From positions 79,484 through 132,564 of the forward strand of contig CALUYZ010000005.1 in the NCBI GenBank assembly GCA_944325175.1: 53,081 bases of DNA, written 5' to 3'. Numbering within the stretch: the stretch's first letter is position 1; each line of letters begins with the position of its first letter. The DNA is from Candidatus Gastranaerophilales bacterium. GTDB lineage: Bacteria > Cyanobacteriota > Vampirovibrionia > Gastranaerophilales > Gastranaerophilaceae. Shown here piece by piece: positions 44,894 through 51,679 of the stretch. A program made the translations under genes and the position numbers. The notes beneath the pieces were generated by a model. It worked only from the letters and a program-made list of their open reading frames with translations, had not been told where the DNA came from and did no database searches.

Positions 44894-45927
44894 AAATGAA
44901 AGCGATAATGTTTTATGCCCCAAAAGACATAAGATATGAAGAAGTAAACGTTCCTGAACCTGATGAGGGCGAAGTTCTTGTTAAAGTTGAAGCAGCCCTT
45001 ACATGTGGCACTGATGTGAAAACATACAGAAGAGGACATCCCGTTTTAATTAAAAAAACACCTTCAGGTTTTGGGCATGAGTTTTCAGGAACAATCGCAA
45101 AAATCGGAGATAATGTTGAAGGTTTTAACATCGGTGACAGAGTTGTTGCAGCAAACTCGGCACCTTGCGGCGAATGTTTTTTCTGCAAAAAAGGTGAGGA
45201 AAACTTATGTGAAAATCTTGAGCTATTGAATGGCGCATACGCACAATATATTTTAATTCCAAAAAATATTGTTCAAAAAAATTTAATAAAAATTCCGGAT
45301 ACCTTGCCATATAAATTGGCAGCATTTGCAGAGCCATTATCAAACGTAGTTCATGGAATTTCAAGAACACCGATAAATAAAGGCGATACTGTTGGTGTTA
45401 TTGGAATTGGACCAATCGGCTTAATGTTTTGCGCACTTGCAAAATTAAAAGGAGCAAAAGTTATAGCTATGGGCAGAAACCCTTTAAAATTAAAACTTGC
45501 AAAAGAATTTGCCCATGCCGATGAAGTTATTGATTTAAAAAAATATAACGACCCGACAGAAATTGTTCTTTCCATGACTGAAGAAAAAAGAGGTCTTGAT
45601 GTTGCTATTGAATGTGTCGGTTTGCCTGAAATATGGGAATCCATGTTTAAATTAGTTCGCAGAGGCGGCTGTGTTCACCTTTTTGGCGGTTGTGCATCAG
45701 GAACAAGCGTTAATATAGACACAAAAAGGCTTCATTACGATGAAGTGAACATTATAAGTGTTTTTCACCACACTCCAAAATATTTTAGAGAAGCACTCAA
45801 CCTTATTGCAACAAAACAAGTGGAAGTTGAAAAACTTATAACAAAAACTTTGCCCTTAAAATATACAAAACGTGCGCTTGAAATGCAGCAAAACGGCGAA
45901 GCAATAAAAGTTTTAATTGAACCATAG
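44890..45927 (+). CDS. zinc-containing alcohol dehydrogenase family protein (second of a pair)
   Basis: 345 residues, starting inside the stop of the first dehydrogenase, so the two are translationally coupled. The zinc ligands are CGTDVKTYRRGH and GHEFSGTI, structural zinc CGECFFCKKGEENLC, and the nucleotide fold GVIGIGPIGLMFCALAKLKGAKVIAMGRN. It keeps the threonine-dehydrogenase-like IECVGLPE segment. With its partner, it could form a heteromer or act on successive alcohols; no other enzyme of a pathway is adjacent. Confidence 0.88.
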   Translation: MKMKAIMFYAPKDIRYEEVNVPEPDEGEVLVKVEAALTCGTDVKTYRRGHPVLIKKTPSGFGHEFSGTIAKIGDNVEGFNIGDRVVAANSAPCGECFFCKKGEENLCENLELLNGAYAQYILIPKNIVQKNLIKIPDTLPYKLAAFAEPLSNVVHGISRTPINKGDTVGVIGIGPIGLMFCALAKLKGAKVIAMGRNPLKLKLAKEFAHADEVIDLKKYNDPTEIVLSMTEEKRGLDVAIECVGLPEIWESMFKLVRRGGCVHLFGGCASGTSVNIDTKRLHYDEVNIISVFHHTPKYFREALNLIATKQVEVEKLITKTLPLKYTKRALEMQQNGEAIKVLIEP

Positions 45928-45934
45928 TTTTTTC

Positions 45935-45962
45935 TTGACTTCATATCTTGAATTGGTATTAT
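45935..45962 (+). promoter_or_regulatory. promoter of tRNA-Phe
   Basis: TTGACT (-35, 45935-45940) and TATTAT (-10, 45957-45962), separated by 16 bases. Each is one or two mismatches from the consensus. Transcription would start about 46 bases ahead of the tRNA. Confidence 0.65.
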
Positions 45963-46015
45963 AAAGAAAGTTCAGAGAAACCAACTTGGTTTTTTGAAAA
46001 AAAGTTAATAAATAT

Positions 46016-46088
46016 GCCGCAATAGCTCAGTTGGTAGAGCAAGGGACTGAAAATCCCTGTGTCCTTGGTTCGATTCCGAGTTGCGGCA
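46016..46088 (+). tRNA. tRNA-Phe (anticodon GAA)
   Basis: The acceptor stem GCCGCAA / TTGCGGC closes perfectly, with discriminator A. The D arm is GCTCAGTTGGTAGAGC. The anticodon stem AGGGA / TCCCT holds the loop CTGAAAA, anticodon GAA at 46049-46051. The T arm is CTTGG-TTCGATT-CCGAG. The 3' CCA is not encoded. All stems are paired. Confidence 0.97.
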
Positions 46089-46169
46089 TATTTTTAATTT
46101 AGTTATAAATTGCTGTCACGAATTCATATAATAAATTTACGCATACCATCACTAGCAAGGATAAAACTT

Positions 46170-47459
46170 ATGCAAATAGGAAAAATAAATTCATTTAATC
46201 TGAATTTTGTTCAAAATAATGCAAAATATCAACAAGCAAAATCTGCCGCAAAGGAAGCAAACAAGGATAATACAAGAGCTAAAGCCTTAAATTTCAGCCA
46301 CTTGTACGGAATAAAAAATATTTCATTCAAAGGAAGTTATGATAATCCTGTCTCTTTAAACCAATTAATTGATTTAGAAATTGCAAAAAAATCACCTCAT
46401 GTTAAGCAAAATGCACTGGGTCAAACTCAATTTCACGAATATGAAAATATAAGAAATCTTTCACCATGCAACAAATTGTCGCCAATTATACTAAAATTAG
46501 CACTGCCTCTACAAGATAAAGACGGTTGCACTTTTGCCCATTATAGCTTGTGTCCGGAAGATATAGAATATTATTCAAAAATTTTAGGAGACGAATCAAA
46601 GGACGTATTTAAAAAAGTTGTAACAACACTTGATAACGATTGCAACACAATATTTCACAAAATATTTACAAGCGAGGGTATAAATGCTATTGCAAATACA
46701 CTCGGAGATTCATCATCAGAAGTTTTTGAACAAATCTTGCTTCAACAAAATTATATGGGCAATACAATATTGCATAATTCCAAAATAGATGATGATGTAA
46801 TAAAGGTTTATGCCAATAGGTTGGGTAGCAGGGCGCCTGAAGTTTTTAAAAAAGCATTGCTTATAAAAAATGATAAGGGAATAATGCCAATTTGTTACCC
46901 ATATTCAGGATATACAAGAAACAATACATATAAAGAAATTTTAGGCAATGAAGCTCAAGATGTTTTTTCTTACGCAGCACAAGAATTTTCTAAGTCACCA
47001 AAAAGAGATAATATAGTAATTGACAAAACTTTCATTGAGTCATTGGACGATGCAAGTTTTAAGCAATATAAAAAACAACTGATTGAAGAACGCAAAGGAG
47101 AAATTATTATAAGCGACGGCACAGATTACGAAATTAAATACCTGGCTGCTGCTTTAGGCAAAAAAGCACCAGAGGTTATTCAAGAATTTCTTTCAGGAAA
47201 ATATGGGCTGGTTTCGTTAAGTACGGAAGGAATGAAATTTTATGCGGAAATTTTAGGTGATAGTGCGTCGGATATATTTTTAGAAGCAATTAAAAATATC
47301 AATTACCGACCAATGCTTGAATACAAACTTTTTGGTGAATCCGAAAGTGAAAGAGAAGTTGTTCTTTCTGAAATACTGGGAGATAATACCGACGAAGCAC
47401 TAAAAAACATAAGATGTAAAAAGCCCACCATTAAAGGAATTTTTAACAAGCAAAAATAA
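46170..47459 (+). CDS. hypothetical repeat protein with about seven LGxxxxEVF repeats (429 aa)
   Basis: Not recognised. The ATG at 46170 is preferred (AAGGA upstream); the frame could extend 20 residues further. Residues 1-57 begin MQIGKINSFNLNFVQNN and include NISFKGSYDN. From about 115, a unit of about 40 residues repeats, with the hallmark LG-x-x-[AS]-x-[DE]-[VI]-F at 139, 178, 218, 258, 329, 362 and 403. The intervening loop carries ankyrin-like G-x-T-x-x-H turns (GCTFAHY, CNTIFHK, GNTILHN). No signal peptide is seen. It probably forms a helical solenoid for binding other proteins. Stands alone after tRNA-Phe. Confidence 0.78.
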   Translation: MQIGKINSFNLNFVQNNAKYQQAKSAAKEANKDNTRAKALNFSHLYGIKNISFKGSYDNPVSLNQLIDLEIAKKSPHVKQNALGQTQFHEYENIRNLSPCNKLSPIILKLALPLQDKDGCTFAHYSLCPEDIEYYSKILGDESKDVFKKVVTTLDNDCNTIFHKIFTSEGINAIANTLGDSSSEVFEQILLQQNYMGNTILHNSKIDDDVIKVYANRLGSRAPEVFKKALLIKNDKGIMPICYPYSGYTRNNTYKEILGNEAQDVFSYAAQEFSKSPKRDNIVIDKTFIESLDDASFKQYKKQLIEERKGEIIISDGTDYEIKYLAAALGKKAPEVIQEFLSGKYGLVSLSTEGMKFYAEILGDSASDIFLEAIKNINYRPMLEYKLFGESESEREVVLSEILGDNTDEALKNIRCKKPTIKGIFNKQK

Positions 47460-47507
47460 CATCTAAAAACATTCAATGTAACCATAGTTAGAAACATTAT
47501 TTTGTGA

Positions 47508-47513
47508 TATTAT
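47508..47513 (+). promoter_or_regulatory. -10-like box of ffh
   Basis: TATTAT ends six bases before the ffh ATG, with no Shine-Dalgarno; probable leaderless transcript. Confidence 0.35.
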
Positions 47514-47519
47514 CTCTAT

Positions 47520-48902
47520 ATGTTCGACAATTTAGCTGAAAAATTACAAGAAATTATTAGAAAAACCTCAAATGAAGCCAATTTAACCGAAGAAAACATG
47601 GCTGATGCGATAAGGGAAATTAGGCGTGCTTTATTAAATGCAGATGTTTCTCTTAATGTTGTTAAAGCTTTTATCACAAATGTTAAAGAAAAAGCCGAAG
47701 GCGAAAGTGTTTTAAAAAATGTAAAACCGGGTGAGCAGCTGGTTAAAATAGTTCATGACGAACTGGTTGAACTGTTGGGCGGAAAAAACGAACCGCTTAA
47801 TTTAACAGGCAACCCCACATTAATTATGATGCTTGGTCTTCAAGGCTCCGGTAAAACAACTTCTTGTGCAAAACTTGCAAAAAAAATTAAGCAAGATGGC
47901 GCTTCTCCATTACTTGTTGCTTGCGATATTTACCGACCGGCAGCAATTATTCAGCTAAAAACTTTGGCAGAAGAAAATAATATAGATTTTTATTCTCTCG
48001 AAGGCTCAAAAAATGTGTTGGAGATAATCAAAAACGCCATTGAATTCGCAAAAACCAACAACAACACCGTATTAATTCTGGATACTGCAGGCAGGCTTCA
48101 AATTGACACAGAAATGATGGCTGAATTAATGCTTATTGAAAAAAGCTTTAATTTGAACGAAAAACTTCTTGTAATCGACTCGATGACAGGGCAAGAAGCA
48201 GTAGATATAGCAAGAAACTTTGACGAACAATTAAATATATCGGGCGTTATACTTACAAAATTAGACGGTGATACAAGAGGTGGCGCAGCACTTTCAGTTG
48301 TATATTCAACAAAAAAACCGATAAAACTTGTTGGTATGGGTGAAAAAATTGAACCGCTTGAACCATTTTATCCTGATAGAATGGCAAACAGAATTCTTGG
48401 CATGGGTGATGTCGTTACTTTGGTTGAAAAAGCCCAAAAAGCATTTAATGACGAAAATGCAAAAATTCTTGAAGAATCAATGCTAAAAAATTCATTCTCT
48501 TTTGATGACTTCTTAAAGTTGCAAAAGCAAATGAAAATGCTTGGCTCTTTAGATTCAATACTTGGCATGCTTCCAATACCCGGTTTAAAAAAAGACGACC
48601 GCCAAAAAATTTCCCACGAAGGCGAAAAGCAATTTAAAAAAATCGAAGTTATGATATCTTCCATGACACCCCATGAAAGAAAAAACCCCGACATTTTAAA
48701 CTCATCAAGAAAGAAGCGAATTGCAAAGGGTTCCGGCGTTTCATTGGATGAATTCAATAAATTTATCCAACAATTCAACATGATGAGAAGCATGATGAAA
48801 GGCTTCAACAATTTTGCAAACGGCTTTAAAGGCAATAAAAACGCAGGTCTTAGCATGTTAAAACAAGCTCAGGCAATGAAAAATAAACACAGGTTTAAAT
48901 AA
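47520..48902 (+). CDS. ffh: signal recognition particle protein Ffh (SRP54)
   Basis: GTPase that, with SRP RNA, delivers nascent membrane proteins to FtsY. 460 residues. The N domain is followed by a G domain with GLQGSGKTT (from residue 107), DTAGRLQID and TKLDGDTRGGAALS. The Met-rich M domain is from about 330 (LKQMKMLGSLDSILGMLPIPGL; FIQQFNMMRSMMKGFNN). Normal length. Neither ftsY nor an SRP RNA was found nearby. Confidence 0.97.
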   Translation: MFDNLAEKLQEIIRKTSNEANLTEENMADAIREIRRALLNADVSLNVVKAFITNVKEKAEGESVLKNVKPGEQLVKIVHDELVELLGGKNEPLNLTGNPTLIMMLGLQGSGKTTSCAKLAKKIKQDGASPLLVACDIYRPAAIIQLKTLAEENNIDFYSLEGSKNVLEIIKNAIEFAKTNNNTVLILDTAGRLQIDTEMMAELMLIEKSFNLNEKLLVIDSMTGQEAVDIARNFDEQLNISGVILTKLDGDTRGGAALSVVYSTKKPIKLVGMGEKIEPLEPFYPDRMANRILGMGDVVTLVEKAQKAFNDENAKILEESMLKNSFSFDDFLKLQKQMKMLGSLDSILGMLPIPGLKKDDRQKISHEGEKQFKKIEVMISSMTPHERKNPDILNSSRKKRIAKGSGVSLDEFNKFIQQFNMMRSMMKGFNNFANGFKGNKNAGLSMLKQAQAMKNKHRFK

Positions 48903-48928
48903 TCATTGCCTAAAACTTGTCTTGGTTC

Positions 48929-49894
48929 CTATTGATAAACACAACGAACCGATTGAGTTTCCGTTCTTAAATAATTTATGCGATGCCCATTATGAAAGTA
49001 AATATACCAAGCCAAACCGTTTTCACCTATTGACTGTATACTGCTTGACCAATAGTTATCTTCGCTTGCATTTATCAAAATTCGATTTACAAACATAGAA
49101 GCAAGTTCATCACGATTTGGTAATCTTAAATCACCCCCTTGTGCTTTGCAAACAGAAGCTGCATCCAATTTAGCCGAATCTGCACTATAAGAAGGTGACC
49201 TTGCAGCATCAGCCGCATAAGAGGAAGGAGCAACCACAATTGGATTTTTTCTATACAAAGCTGTAATAAAACCAACATCTTTTCCAACCTGATTAGGACC
49301 ACTTGCACCATTTAAGTCATATATGAAATTTACACACACTTTATTTTGAATATGCAAACTCCAATCTTCATCAGAACCGCAATAAGGGTTATAAAACACT
49401 GCAACTGATTCTCCATTAACCGTTTCAAATGCTGCAGCTTTTGTATCAACCATAGTTCCGCTTTTAGATGTAATACCATTAACAAATGTAAGCAAAGCAG
49501 GATTCAGTTCACTCATCTTTGTCGGAAATATAAGCTCAGATGTTCCGTTTAAAGTTGTAATTTTACTTGGTATACCGCAAGATGAAAGTTTATCTGGTCC
49601 ACAAATATTGTTAATCTTATAAACTTTTGATAGTGCATCTAAAATAAAACTTTCAGCTGCCGTATCTGTTGTGGCAGCTCCGTCATCATCGGTTTCAAAC
49701 TGACCATATCCGCCTAGTGTATTCATCTGCCCTATTGCTTGCGCTAATCTTGCATGCAGTGCTTTTTTCTGTGCATCCCATGCCTTCTCATTCACATTAA
49801 CCAATAAACTGGGCAACGTAATCGCTGCTACAATACCAATAATAGCCAAAGTAATTAATACTTCAGCAAGCGTAAAGCCTCTTGTCTTTTTCAT
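48929..49894 (-). CDS. type IV pseudopilin with Lcl/DUF1566-like C-terminal domain
   Basis: 321 residues. The prepilin leader MKKTRG is followed by FTLAEVLITLAIIGIVAAITLPSLL, cleaved after Gly6 with Phe+1 and Glu+5. The mature region has a long middle part. The end reads SVCKAQGGDLRLPNRDELASMF...YWSSSIQ...AWYIYFHNGHRINYLRTETQSVRCVYQ. The pattern RLPxxxEL, W(S)SS, G and final RCV matches the Lcl C-terminal (DUF1566/FGE-like lectin) fold. It may display a binding domain on a pilus. It has the same leader as the divergent pilin (49886-49912), with GAAAGGA as ribosome site. Confidence 0.88.
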   Translation of the reverse strand: MKKTRGFTLAEVLITLAIIGIVAAITLPSLLVNVNEKAWDAQKKALHARLAQAIGQMNTLGGYGQFETDDDGAATTDTAAESFILDALSKVYKINNICGPDKLSSCGIPSKITTLNGTSELIFPTKMSELNPALLTFVNGITSKSGTMVDTKAAAFETVNGESVAVFYNPYCGSDEDWSLHIQNKVCVNFIYDLNGASGPNQVGKDVGFITALYRKNPIVVAPSSYAADAARSPSYSADSAKLDAASVCKAQGGDLRLPNRDELASMFVNRILINASEDNYWSSSIQSIGENGLAWYIYFHNGHRINYLRTETQSVRCVYQ

Positions 49895-49912
49895 ATCATT
49901 CTATCCTTTCAA
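49886..49912 (-). repeat. 27-bp leader repeat, copy 1
   Basis: Read on the minus strand, it is identical over 27 bases to 50427-50453 read on the plus strand. It contains the ribosome site GAAAGGATAGAATGAT, the start codon and two more codons. The two copies form an inverted pair, one in front of each pilin gene. Confidence 0.9.
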
Positions 49913-49915
49913 CTT

Positions 49916-49944
49916 TTGCACCAATTTGAGCTAATTTGATGCAA
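49916..49944 (-). repeat. TGCACCA-family palindrome 1 (in the leader of the Lcl pilin)
   Basis: On the minus strand TTGCATCAA pairs with TTGGTGCAA through one G-U pair, around a loop containing TAGCTCA. It begins four bases before the 27-bp leader repeat, so it probably lies in the 5' untranslated part of that mRNA. Confidence 0.6.
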
Positions 49945-50057
49945 GGGGTTATATCCTTTATTATTAGAGGATTTTAAGGATTATCAAAATAAATAATATT
50001 AAGGTTTATTGCTCTTGAATTAATAGGGAAACAATGATATATTGAGAAAAAGAAGAT

Positions 50058-50095
50058 AAATGCACCAATATAGCTCATTTTGGTGCATTTTTTTG
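50058..50095 (+). repeat. TGCACCA-family palindrome 2 with T-run
   Basis: The perfect stem AAATGCACCAA / TTGGTGCATTT has an 11-base loop with TAGCTCA and is followed by TTTTT, like a plus-strand terminator. Its loop and right arm match palindrome 1 in reverse orientation at 16 of 18 positions by eye. Confidence 0.7.
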
Positions 50096-50187
50096 GTTGA
50101 AAAAGTTCTTTATGTAAGAATGACTAAAATAATAAGACGGATGAATATGTTGGATGCGTATGAAACCTACACGGAAGATGAGGTTTT

Positions 50188-50207
50188 GTTGGGGTAGAAA
50201 CCCCAAC
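50188..50207. repeat. GC-rich hairpin
   Basis: GTTGGGGT and ACCCCAAC pair around AGAA. It stands out in an AT-rich spacer. Resembles a small REP-type element or a terminator stem, but no T-run follows. Confidence 0.5.
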
Positions 50208-50250
50208 CTACGAAGTTTTAGTGCGTGAATTTAAAATTAAGCAATAAAAA

Positions 50251-50276
50251 TGCACCATAATATTCATTATGGTGCA
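50251..50276. repeat. TGCACCA-family palindrome 3
   Basis: TGCACCATAAT and ATTATGGTGCA form a perfect 11-bp stem with a four-base loop. No T-run follows, so it is less like a terminator and more like an operator or repeat element. Confidence 0.7.
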
Positions 50277-50426
50277 AATGGTTTATATATATTAATATTA
50301 TCATTGTTTTTTGGAAGTTACAAGCATTATATTTTTGAAATATTGTGTATTTTTAGCAGGTTGCTGTTCAATGAGGTTAATCTTTTTCGGTTTTTTGAAA
50401 CAAAATGAATATTTTGGTCTAAAAAA

Positions 50427-50453
50427 TTGAAAGGATAGAATGATATGAAAAAG
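50427..50453 (+). repeat. 27-bp leader repeat, copy 2
   Basis: Identical to the minus strand of 49886-49912. Contains GAAAGGATAGAATGAT, the ATG and two codons of the second pilin. Confidence 0.9.
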
Positions 50454-51173
50454 TTTAGAGGTTTTACGTTGGCTGAGGTGTTGATAACTTTGGCGATTAT
50501 TGGGGTTGTGGCGGCGATTGCTGTGCCTAGTGTGATTAGTAATTCGCAGCAGAGGGAGTTTAAGACGGGGTTGAAAAAGGCGGTAAGTGTTTTGAATAGC
50601 GCAATAACGATGAATATGGCAATAGAAGGGGAAAGCCCTTATGACAATTTGAATTTGTTTGATTATTTGCAAAGACATATGAGTGTTATGAAATCAACCA
50701 GTAAACTGCCTTTTTATGGTGTTGCATACGGGTTAGACGGGCGCAAAATTGCTTGGGGCTACAATGCTGCATTTTATACGACAGATGGTATGAGATTTGA
50801 ATTTGAAGACTATAAATCTAATTGCGCCGGACCAAAATTGCATAATTCAAATGTTGTGGCTTGTATGGCTGCTTATGCTTATAATGCTGATACTTATGAA
50901 GTGAAAGGTTGCGGGTCTTATGGGTTGGAAGCTAATCCTAATGGCACTATGAGCCCTCCTTGTGTAATTATGGTTGATGTAAACGGTGACAGAAAACCTA
51001 CCCCTGCCAATATTGATTGTCAAACGGCAAGTTGTCAGGATACGAATAAATACGTAAGTAAAGATCCGAACACAAATAAAATCGGCGATATTTTTACAAT
51101 TTTGATAACGGAAGATAAAGCCATTCCGTATGGCACAGTTGCACAAAGAGCAATGTATGATGCTCAAAAATAA
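50445..51173 (+). CDS. type IV pseudopilin (242 aa)
   Basis: The leader MKKFRG is followed by FTLAEVLITLAIIGVVAAIAVPSVI, the type IV prepilin signature (cleavage after Gly6, Glu+5). The mature globular part shares no obvious domain with the first pilin. It has paired cysteines (NCAGPKLHNSNVVACMAA, GCGSYGLE, PPCVIMVDVNGD, DCQTASCQ), suggesting disulphides, and the VDVNGDRKP stretch typical of pseudopilin metal or turn sites. The 5' 150 bases use G-ending codons (TTG, GCG, GGG) far more than neighbouring genes. Divergent from the Lcl-type pilin. Confidence 0.9.
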   Translation: MKKFRGFTLAEVLITLAIIGVVAAIAVPSVISNSQQREFKTGLKKAVSVLNSAITMNMAIEGESPYDNLNLFDYLQRHMSVMKSTSKLPFYGVAYGLDGRKIAWGYNAAFYTTDGMRFEFEDYKSNCAGPKLHNSNVVACMAAYAYNADTYEVKGCGSYGLEANPNGTMSPPCVIMVDVNGDRKPTPANIDCQTASCQDTNKYVSKDPNTNKIGDIFTILITEDKAIPYGTVAQRAMYDAQK

Positions 51174-51179
51174 TTTTAA

Positions 51180-51212
51180 TAATGCATAGTTGTTATAGGC
51201 AACTATGCATTA
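51180..51212. terminator. bidirectional intrinsic terminator between pilin and dut
   Basis: TAATGCATAGTTG and CAACTATGCATTA form a perfect 13-bp stem with a seven-base loop. A/T-rich runs flank both sides, so it could stop the pilin and the convergent dut transcript. Confidence 0.8.
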
Positions 51213-51219
51213 AAATATT

Positions 51220-51678
51220 TTAAGCTTTTTTGCCGGTTGAACCAAAACCGCCTTCGCCTCTTAAAGTGTCGGTTAATTCTTCTACTATCTTGATGTCAGC
51301 TTTTGTAACGGGGGCAATTATCATTTGCGCAATTCTTTCGCCTCTTTCGATTGTATAAGGTTCATTTGATAGGTTTACAACTCCTACTTTAACCTCGCCT
51401 CTGTAATCTTCATCAATAGTGCCTACGCAATTAATCAGGCTTATACCATGTTTTATTGAAAGCCCGCTTCTTGGGCGAATTTGTGCTTCATAATTTTCGG
51501 GAAGTTCAATTTTTATGCCGGTTGGAATTAAAAATCTTTCCAGCGGTTTCAATGTTATGTTTTCATCGTTTGAAGCAACTAAATCCATTCCGGCTGCGCC
51601 CTTTGTTTTGTACTCAGGCAAACCTGCGCAGTGTGGCAGTTTTTGTATCTTTAATATAATTTTTTCTTCTGCATGCAT
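51220..51678 (-). CDS. dut: deoxyuridine 5'-triphosphate nucleotidohydrolase
   Basis: Hydrolyses dUTP to dUMP, keeping uracil out of DNA and feeding thymidylate synthesis. 152 residues. All five trimeric dUTPase motifs are present in order: AAGMDLVA, RPRSGLSIKHGI, GTIDEDYRGEVKV, RGERIAQMII and the C-terminal RGEGGFGSTG. It begins one base after the coaX stop, so the two are one operon read from coaX. Confidence 0.97.
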   Translation of the reverse strand: MHAEEKIILKIQKLPHCAGLPEYKTKGAAGMDLVASNDENITLKPLERFLIPTGIKIELPENYEAQIRPRSGLSIKHGISLINCVGTIDEDYRGEVKVGVVNLSNEPYTIERGERIAQMIIAPVTKADIKIVEELTDTLRGEGGFGSTGKKA

Positions 51679-51679
51679 T

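Larger units (their letters stand above)
49895..50444. other. 550-bp pilin spacer rich in palindromes
   Basis: No open frame of substance was found. It holds three palindromes with a TGCACCA/TGGTGCA core (49916-49944, 50058-50095, 50251-50276), a GC-rich hairpin (50188-50207) with a weaker AAACCTA/TAGGTTT-like pair nearby, and the two ribosome sites at the edges. The right half is T-rich before the second pilin. Nothing like a tRNA, riboswitch or transposon end was recognised. Confidence 0.6.

Noticed and set aside
48368..48856. Minus-strand 162-residue frame inside ffh
   Set aside because: Antisense of the Met-rich M domain; no independent start signal.
49916..50276. CRISPR array from three repeated palindromes
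   Set aside because: Only three copies with unequal spacing and differing arms, and no cas genes in the window.
50301..50678. Minus-strand frame across the second pilin start
   Set aside because: Antisense to the conserved pilin helix; codon pattern follows the sense gene.
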